Source: Triglochin maritima
Taxonomy: Eukaryota; Streptophyta; Magnoliopsida; Alismatales; Juncaginaceae
Reading direction: 5' to 3'
Length of the DNA: 64,000 nucleotides
Assembly: GCA_963682175.1 (NCBI GenBank)
Contig: OY821777.1
Span: 19,612,001 to 19,676,000 of the forward strand
Positions 56,725 through 64,000 of the stretch are shown one piece after another; position 1 is the first letter of the stretch; every line of letters begins with the position of its first letter. The notes under the pieces are model-generated. The model ran no database searches, had not been told where the DNA came from, and was given only the letters and a program-made list of their open reading frames with translations. A program made the translations under genes and the position numbers.

Positions 56725-57957
56725 TCAAAGCCATTCTGCAATGTGTTTTATTCCTATGGCCCTAGTATGACTCTCATGCTTAGGCTGAGGCAATGGTTTA
56801 GTTAACGGATCAGCCACATTGTCATCTGTATGAACCTTGCAAATCTTTACATCTTTCCTTTCAGTGATATATCGTATTACATGAAACTTCCTGAGAATAT
56901 GTTTGGATTTCTGGTGAGATCTAGGTTTCTTCGCTTGAGCAATGACACCATTATTATCACAATAAAGGTCCATTCCTCTATCAATGCTTGGAACTACACC
57001 AAGCTCAGTAATGAACTTCTTAATCCAAACCTCTTCCTTTGCAGCTTCTGAAGCTGCAAGGTATTCTGCTTCAGTTGTAGAATCAGCGACAATACTTTGC
57101 TTTGAACTTTTCCAGCTCACTGCTACTCCATTTAGACGAAAAATGTATCCAGACTGAGACCGGAAATCATCTCTGTTAGTTTGGAAGCTCGAATCAACAT
57201 AGCCTTCGATAATAAGCTCACTTTCTCCTCCAAACACCAAGAAACTATCCTTAGTCCTTCGCAAGTACTTAAGGATGTTCTTAGCTGCAGTCCAGTGTGC
57301 CTCACCTGGATTTGGTTGAAATCTGCTACACATGCTCAGAGCATATGCAACATCTGGGCGAATACATATCATGGCATACATGATAGATCCGATTGTCGAG
57401 GCATAAGAGATCATACTCATTCGCTTCCCCTCATCAAGCCCAGATGGACACTGAGTTTTGCTTAACGTTAAGCCATGAGACATGGGTAGAAATCTTCTCT
57501 TAGAGTCTTTCATGTTGAATCTTTCAAGTACCTTATCTATATAAGTTCATTGACTTAATCCAATCATCCTTTTAGATCTATCTCTATAGATCTTGATGCC
57601 CAAGATGTAATATTTCATTGAAAAACACTTTCCAAGCCAGATCTTTGTAGATTCAAGCATTGGAATGTCATTTCCTATGAGTAGTATGTTATCTACATAC
57701 AAGACCAAGAAAATAACACAACTCCCACTAACCTTCTTGTAGACACAAGATTCTTCTTCATTTCTGAGGAAACCAAACCTTTTGACGACCTCATTGAAGT
57801 GAAGATTCCAGCTTCGTGATGTTTGCTTCAGTCCATAAATGGACTTCTGAAGCTTACATACTTTCCCATCATTTATGGAGTCCACAAAACCCTCAGGTTG
57901 TGTCATATACACATCCTCTTCCAAAACCTCGTTTACGAAGGCGGTTTTGACATCCAC
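56725..57957 (-). pseudogene. Copia RT C-terminus and RNase H
   Basis: Two open stretches. 57547-57957: MDVKTAFVNEVLEEDVYMTQ, EGFVDS, KSIYGLKQTSRSWNLHF, catalytic LYVDNILLIGND (YVDD changed to YVDN). 56725-57513: CPSGLDEGKRMSMISYASTI, SIMYAMICIRPDVAYALS, LKYLRRTKDSFLVFGG, GYVDSSFQTNRDD, SKQSIVADSTTEAEYLAASE and DPLTKPLPQPKH. They follow the copia plan, with a stop or shift between 57513 and 57547. Asn in the catalytic YVDD suggests an inactive polymerase. Confidence 0.85.
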
Positions 57958-57966
57958 CTGCCAAAT

Positions 57967-58185
57967 CTAATAATCATAATGAACGGCAATTGCTAAGAGT
58001 ATCCAAATGGATTTAAGCATGGCGACTGGTGAAAATGTTTCATCATAGTCTATATCATAAACCAGTCGGTAATCTTTTTCTACCAGGCTAGCTTTGAAAA
58101 CGCTCACGTTTCCATCATTGTCTGTTTTCAATTTGAAAATCCATTTGCAGCCTATGGGTGTTACCCTATCTGGCAAATCAACCAA
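57967..58185 (-). pseudogene. Copia RT N-terminal part
   Basis: VDLPDRVTPIGCKWIFKLK, then VDYDIDYDETFSPVAMLKSI-like sequence (DYDETFSPVAMLKSI seen), the standard copia RT start. A stop separates it from the next RT segment at 57957. Confidence 0.8.
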
Positions 58186-58412
58186 GTTCCAAACTTGATT
58201 TTCAGACGAATTCCATTTCAGATTTCATGGCTCCAAGCCATTTTTCGGAATATGGACCCGTCATAGCTTCTTTGTAGCTGTTAGGCTCCTCACTTTCAAA
58301 ATGGGATTTTACAACTCTCGGTCAAAAGGAAATCAACATACCTCTTGGGCCGAGATTGTGGCCTATCAGATCTAAGTAGGACTAAAGCAATAAGAGAAGT
58401 GTTCACAATGGT

Positions 58413-59306
58413 TTAAGAATCTTCGCTTGAATTAAATTCGAGTGGCACAGTAATAGGATCGTATGGTGAATGCACGACTTCAGAGATATTATCTGTAACC
58501 CTTGTCGGGGTTTCAGAGTCATGTACCTCTACCTTCGGCATAGGTACTCCCACCTCGATTGAGGTGTCATACACAGATGCTGTTGCCTCTGATGTGGGTT
58601 GAACCACATCCATTTGTTGCTCTTCTTGAATTTCTTTGAGAACTACATTACTCCCACTTGTCTGTTTGGAAAGAATTTCCTTTTTCCAAAAAGACACCAT
58701 CACGAGCAACAAACACTTTGTTCTCTGACTGGTTATAGAAGTAATAACCCAGAAAGAAACATTTGTCTGACTTAGGTGAAGCTTATCAGAGAGTAAATGT
58801 TTTACATAAGCTTCACATCCCTAGACTTTCAGAAAAGACAACTTTGGAACTTTTCCAGTCCATATCTCATATGGAGTCTTTTCCACAGCTTTTGACGGAG
58901 TTCTATTTAGTGTAAAAGTAGTTGTTTCAAGAGCATATCCCTATAAGGATACTGGAAGATTGGCAAAACTCATCATAGATCGAACCATGTCTAACAATGT
59001 TCGATTTCTCCTTTCGGACACACCATTCCATTGTGATGTTCCTGGTGGAGTTAGTTGTGAAACAATTCCACAACTTCTAAGATGATCATCGAATTCTTGA
59101 CTCAAATACTCGCCACCACGATCTGATCGTAATGACTTGATTTTCTTGCCAAGTTGATTTTCTACTTCATTCTGAAACTATTTGAACTTTTCAAACGATT
59201 TGGATTTACGTTTCATTAAGTATATGTAACCGTATCTACTTAAGTCATCAGTAAACGTGATGAAGTAATTGAAACTTCCTCTAGCCATGGAACTCATTGG
59301 ACCACC
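58413..59306 (-). pseudogene. Copia integrase core and linker
   Basis: Minus reading: GGPMSSMARGSFNYFITFTD, DLSRYGYIYLMKRKS, LRSDRGGEYLSQEFDDHL, GIVSQLTPPGTSQWNGVSER and RNRTLLDMVRSMMSFANLP. This is the copia integrase catalytic core with Asp and Glu positions visible, broken by several stops (for example after FEKFK). A linker ORF (58413-58712) joins it to RT. The first catalytic Asp region is where the 59307 element inserted. Confidence 0.8.
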
Positions 59307-59770
59307 TGTAGGATATCATGTTTAATTATACATATATATTTTTCGAATTTTCATGTATAATAAGGATCAATTTTCAATTTTCTAGAATTTATTGCATGCA
59401 TCGGTTTGTTTTAACAAACTAGTTTCAAAAACTCTATTAAAACAAACATGAAGGAGCTCCGAAATTCATACCTAGAAGTTCTCTAAAACTTCTCGAAGAT
59501 TTGGAGATGGTTGGGATGCTCCTCGCTGCGCCGGATGCTTCCGAGTATTCACCAAACTCTAAACAAGATCGGATAGAGGGAAGCTAGTCTCTCAATCTCC
59601 GATTGGGTTTAGAATCTAATTACTAACCCCTCTTTAATTCCCTTGAGAAGATGATCTCTTAAGAACTAAAACTAAACTTAAGAATTAAGGAATTTTCGTG
59701 GAGAATTATGGAGAGAGATTTTGCATAAGAAAATAATGAATTAAATTAAGGAGGTAATGAGATAACCTTG

Positions 59771-59780
59771 TATTTATAGG
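59771..59780 (-). promoter_or_regulatory. LTR promoter TATA box, family 2
   Basis: CCTATAAATA on minus, about 180 bp downstream (minus) of cluster G and followed by AAGGTTATCTC. Confidence 0.7.
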
Positions 59781-59958
59781 TTCTCTCCAAATTACCTATT
59801 CATGTGCAACCTCTTGCCCATGATTCCATGCAAAATTCCATCTAACCATCCATTATTTATTAATAAATAATCTTAGCCACGAATTAAATCAATTATGGAC
59901 CAATTCCATGCATGATCTAATTAATTCTTAAATTAATTCTGCATAAAACCGTCTGGAC

Positions 59959-60170
59959 CGGTCGACCGTTTCAAGGTGCGGTCGACCGCTCGAACCAATG
60001 TTTCGGACGACCGTTCAACATTCGGTCGACCGTTCGTAACAGGAACTATTCCATCGCTATGTTCGGTCGACCGACCGATCACTTTCGGTCGACCGTTCGA
60101 ACAGATGAAAATTCCCTGTTATCGGTCGAGACTCGTCCGGTCGACCGTTTACTGCTATCTGGTCGACCGT
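59959..60170. repeat. CGGTCGACCG palindrome cluster G
   Basis: Six exact decamers (first 59959-59968) within about 210 bp plus variants (CGGACGACCG, TGGTCGACCG, CGGTCGAGAC). The least decayed family-2 array. Confidence 0.95.
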
Positions 60171-61341
60171 TTGAGCACTGTTTTGCAGACTTGTCAAAAC
60201 TCGGTTTAACCCCTACAAAATTTGACATTTCGGGATTAGTAGTAAATTCACAACTTATGTAACATATTATCCTATGTAATGATCAATCATTACACCCCAT
60301 AATATTTACATCACATATGAATTTAATTTAGATTCTAATTATGTTATTAATCACAACATAACTTTGATTTTGCTTTGTTCACCCCATGTGTCATATTTTC
60401 TACATGAAACCCGACACATCTTATGAACTCAAAATCCTCATTCCTTGTTTCCCAGTTTTGTGGTGTGACCTATGGGAGGATCTAAACTAAGTTGGCAGTG
60501 ATATTAAGAGCTTAATATCACAAGCTATAAGCGGTATCTAGCTACACATTATAGCTCCCAATTAGTTAGATGTCTTAATTCCACTCGAACCAAAACCCGA
60601 TCCACTTAGTGATGGAGTGCACCACTTGTGTCCGTCCCTTGCCTCATGATATTAAGAATACACACAAAGTAGTATTGTGTCATCTTTGTATTAGTATTCA
60701 TTTCTTGATCTCTTTAAGCTAGTTATAAATATGTGACTTAACTCAAATCACATTGTGCACATTATAACTTTGCTTTATCAAGGGGCCCACTAATATCATC
60801 ACTCAATTAAGAGGGGCAATGATAGTCTTTTGACTAACTATCTTCTCCAACAAAAGTTGTACTTAACCAACCAATGCCTTTACACTACACTGATCGATAG
60901 TTCAAGACACTGATCTAATTAAGTATTCCTTAAGTGATTAGATATAAGTCTCATATCAAAGGACCAAAGACACAGTAAAATATTAATGACACAGAAACAC
61001 ATTTCTATAATATTTTACTTATTAGGTCTATTCAGTATACAAAAGTAATATTTTCCTCTTTTGCATACCCGTGTCGTCACTCACTTGTAGAGCTACAATG
61101 ATCTATGACCAACACGGCAATCTTAACTCGGTAATTAATGTCCCATGTTAATTACCATGATTGCGAATATCTTTTGTTTTATGCAAACCAATATCTTTCA
61201 GAGCTCTACGGTTAAGGACCAAGAGCCTCTTCCTTAACTCTTCTAAAAGACGAATAACATAAACAAGGAACAAAATGATTTCTCATTCAATTCATAATAA
61301 TTGACATTTAAAAGTAAAACTTTTAGAAGACATTCCCTTCA

Positions 61342-61352
61342 ATCTCCCACTT
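61342..61352 (-). promoter_or_regulatory. Polypurine tract of the family-2 copia element
   Basis: AAGTGGGAGAT on minus, immediately before the LTR; the standard copia GTGGGAGATTG-type tract. Confidence 0.85.
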
Positions 61353-61699
61353 GTTATCAAAGTTTTCTTTCACATACATTCTCAATGCATAAAACATCAA
61401 TAACTAGGGTAACCTTCCCAAATCACCTATCAAGTCAATCCACATGGACCCTCGGATCCATGGACTCGAAATATATTTCGTCTCTTAGCTTGGTATGAAG
61501 GTTTGTTGAATGGATCAGTTGTGCCACTGTTGTGTCCACCTATTTATTTATTTTGTCTTTCGTTGGTGGTTGAGTTAGCTGTAGTGATATTACTCCTAAC
61601 TACACTAGCTCATACCTCCACCTTCGATAATGATGACGCATCATCACTCCAACCTCTTATTGTCTAGAATTCCTATAAGAATTGCATCAAAACAGCCCT

Positions 61700-62486
61700 C
61701 AGCTATTTTCTCATTTGTCTTCCATAAACAAGAACCTTATCTTTAGTCGGGTTAAGGTACTTCAGAATATTCTTGACCGCAATCCTATGATTAGGACTTG
61801 CGTTGGATTGGTGACCTCTTGTCACGTTTATAGCATACGAGATATTGAGTCTTGTGCAAGTCATCGTGTACATGGTCCTTCCTTTTGCCGAAGCATAAGG
61901 GATACCTTCATGTACTCCAAGTCTTTGTGTGATTGAGCACATTGAGACTTCTTGAGTTGCACACCTATACTCTTACTTATTGGCATATTGTCCATATCGG
62001 AATTGTTCACCCTGAACATTTCAAAGACCTTGTCAATGTATACACGTTGACTTAGACCAATGAGTCTATGAGATGTATCTCTTTATATCTTGATAATCAA
62101 GATGTATTGAGATTCACTCACATCTTTTCATTGAACATACTGATTTCAACGAAATTTCTCGTTTGCTAATGCAAAGGTATATGATCGCTCATGTGCAATA
62201 TGTCATCGACATATAAGATCAGAAGTACTACATGGCTCCCACTAATCTCCTTGTATATACAAGGTACTCCTTTACTTTGAATGAAGTGAATTTTCTTCAC
62301 CTCTTCGTCAAAGCGTTTGTTCCATCTCCTCGATGCTTGCTTCAATCCATAAATGGATTCTCGAAACTTGCATTTCTTCTCGCTACTATTTGGATCATCA
62401 AAACCTTGAGGTTGTACCATGTACATATCCTCCTCCAAGTTCCTCTTTAAAGAACGCCATTTTGATATCCATTTTCCATATCTCAC
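61700..62486 (-). pseudogene. Copia RT and RNase H remnant
   Basis: 62166-62486: EDMYMVQPQGFDDPNSS, ESIYGLKQASRRWNKRFDEE, catalytic LILYVDDILHMSD (YVDD intact). 61703-61942: GIPYASAKGRTMYTMTCTRL, NISYAINVTRG, KNILKYLNPTKDKVLVYG. Frames are separated by stops and the RNase H C-terminus is not evident. Confidence 0.8.
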
Positions 62487-62747
62487 AATTGTGAAATGCG
62501 GTAATAGTGAGCATAATCCGAATAGATTTTAATATGGCAACTTCTCAAAAATTTCATCAAAGTCAATTTCTTGAATTTGAGTATAACTTTTGCTACAAGC
62601 CTTGCTTTGTAGGTTGTCAAGTTACTATCCATGTCTATCTTCCTCCTAAAAGCTCATTTATACCAAATGATATTTTCTCTTGAGGAAGGCTAATCAAGTT
62701 TCATACTTGATTATCATACATAGATTCTACTTCGGATTCCATGGCTT

Positions 62748-63029
62748 TTAACCATGGTTTGGAGTCTTTTCTATTGCTTCTCGGAAGGTCGAGGGATCTT
62801 TGGTATCTAGTACCATGATCTCATGAAGTCCCACATACTTATTGGGTTTCTTCCTTTCCCTCATTGACCTTCTTAGTTCTTTTGGTTCTTCTTGTGTCTC
62901 TCGAACTTCTTCCACAATTTCTTGAGGAATAGGTTCATGTTCGACTCTCGAACGCACACTAGGTGAGGATGATTGAGATTCTCTCACAATTTCTTGTAAG
63001 GATCTCTCGCTCATGCTCCCACTAACCAA
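62748..63029 (-). pseudogene. Copia integrase-RT linker
   Basis: A 93-codon frame with Ser- and Glu-rich sequence then RRSMRERKKPNKYVG, the basic RRSxRxRKxPxRY-type motif just before copia RT. Confidence 0.7.
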
Positions 63030-63119
63030 ATGAATCTCGATTGGGCCTTCATGATTTTGAATGCAACATTCACATCATGATCTTGTAGAGTATCTTGAGT
63101 TTCCTCAAGCTCAACTCTA

Positions 63120-63755
63120 CTCCCACTACTTTTCTCTCTTTTCCAGAAATTCCAGAAAAACCATATCTCTCTCTACAATCTTTCGATTGGAGGTGATGTA
63201 CCAAAAGTAGTATCCTCTTGTCACACGAGGACAACCTATAAAGAAGCACTTAATCCGTTTTTGGTTGAAGTTTGGTCGACATCAATTTCTCGACGTAGAC
63301 CTCACAACCCCAAATCTTGAGAAAGTTGAGCCTAGGTGTCTTTCAACTCCATAGCTCATAAACCATTTTCTCCACGGATTTGGATGGAACATTATTTAGT
63401 GAGTTTGTCATTATTTGTAGTGCATAATTCCAAAAGTAAATCGGCAATTAAAATTGACTCATTATTGATCGAACCATGTCGAGCAATATCCTATTCCTAC
63501 TTTAGGAATGAGTCAAATTAGGTATTCTAAGCACTCACCCCTACGAACCTTTCATAGAGACTCGATATTCTTGTTGAGTCGGTTCACTACTTCATCCTCG
63601 AATTCCTTGAACTTGTCAAAGAATTCACTTTTGCTTCCCATTAGACAAATATAGCTATAATGACTACAGTTGTCTGTGAACAAAATGAAGTACCTTAAAC
63701 CGTCTCTTGCACTTGTACTTATCGGACCACATACATTAGAATGTATCATATCCAA
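63120..63755 (-). pseudogene. Copia integrase core remnant
   Basis: 63552-63755 reads MDMIHSNVCGPISTSARDGL, RYFILFTDNCSHYSYICLM and SKSEFFDKFKEFEDEV, the integrase start (HTDVCGPM...YFITFTDD) with Asp changed to Asn in the first catalytic region. Further pieces lie down to about 63120. Confidence 0.75.
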
Positions 63756-64000
63756 TTAGTTGTTCGTTTTCGTTCCTTTCTTCTTGAAAAGTCTCTTGGT
63801 CATTTATTTGACCAATCCGATAGTGCTACAAGATTGTATCATTCACGTGAGTTATCTTAGTTTCTCTTTTCTTATTGTTTGTTTGAGTTTGTTCATTATT
63901 TATTTCAAGCAAATAGAAATCATTCCATATGAATGTATTTGCATAGAAAATTCCATTCTTCGATATAGACAAGCAAGAATTAAAATATTTATTAAAATTT
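63756..64000 (-). other. Continuation of the copia element, no clear motif
   Basis: Expected to hold the integrase zinc region and gag-integrase junction of the family-2 element. I could not read a clean frame here. Confidence 0.4.

Larger units (their letters stand above)
56251..59306 (-). mobile_element. Ty1/copia element, 3' half, interrupted by another copia
   Basis: On minus, in order from the right: integrase core, spacer, RT, RNase H, then an AT-rich end. The 5' half is cut off at 59306 by the insertion of the 59307 element and lies outside the window. At the left the element abuts truncated gypsy RNase H sequence at about 56250. No polypurine tract or TG end was located there, so 56251-56720 is given only as 3' terminal region. 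Confidence 0.8.
59307..61341 (-). repeat. 3' LTR of the family-2 copia element
   Basis: On minus: starts TGAAGGGAATGTC, ends CATGATATCCTACA; 2,035 bp. TATA box CCTATAAATA (minus) at 59771-59780. Homologous to 7600-9587 and 41728-43040. Confidence 0.85.
59307..64000 (-). mobile_element. Ty1/copia element (family 2), runs off the window
   Basis: 3' LTR 59307-61341, polypurine tract 61342-61352, then RNase H, RT, linker and integrase remnants toward the right edge, all on minus. It is nested inside the integrase of the element at 56251. Coding parts are heavily broken. Confidence 0.85.

Overview
The window looks like plant nuclear DNA, most likely from a dicot. It has a split host-type gene with spliceosomal introns, Athila-, chromovirus- and copia-type LTR retrotransposons, Mutator-like elements (MULEs) carrying a plant mobile domain (PMD) gene, and a CACTA miniature element. 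The species cannot be named from sequence alone. About nine tenths of the window is mobile DNA in nested, truncated or solo-LTR form. I see no tRNA, rRNA or CRISPR locus.

Layout. 1-950: reverse-oriented LTR fragment (family 1). 1497-7073: young non-autonomous LTR element with 280-bp LTRs and no coding capacity. 7348-11857: MULE with a 9-bp target duplication, a transposase fragment and a PMD pseudogene, split by a solo copia LTR (7600-9587). 12160-13896: direct duplication of about 490 bp around a CT-rich tract and a likely captured fragment of a TERMINAL EAR1-like RNA-binding gene. 14124-24156: Athila-lineage element with gag and protease but no reverse transcriptase, carrying an inverted solo LTR of its own family. 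24157-26757: little recognisable. 26758-27815: small TIR element with an 11-bp duplication. 28513-32633: second PMD-MULE, holding a CACTA MITE and a solo LTR (family 3). 32634-34414: inverted family-3 LTR fragment joined to a family-1 LTR. 34688-39989: the only host-type gene, an 11-exon HflX GTPase with a nonsense codon and no visible N-terminal exons. 41345-43040: two truncated LTRs. 43369-50894: very young Athila-type gag-protease element with nearly identical LTRs. 50900-56250: decayed Ty3/gypsy chromovirus. 56251-59306: 3' half of a copia element, interrupted in its integrase by a second copia element that runs off the window (59307-64000).

The most unusual signal is a palindromic decamer, CGGTCGACCG. 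I count about 34 exact copies by eye, plus many one- or two-base variants. All lie in seven clusters, and every cluster lies inside an LTR. The LTRs belong to at least three families that otherwise look unrelated (one gypsy, one copia, one unassigned). In four copies the cluster lies roughly 90-180 bp upstream of a TATA-like box, as a promoter-proximal array would. The second notable point is a pair of Athila-lineage gag-protease-only elements. The younger has a TGA inside gag in a CAA TTA context known from viral readthrough, and its reading frame ends on the first three bases of its own LTR.
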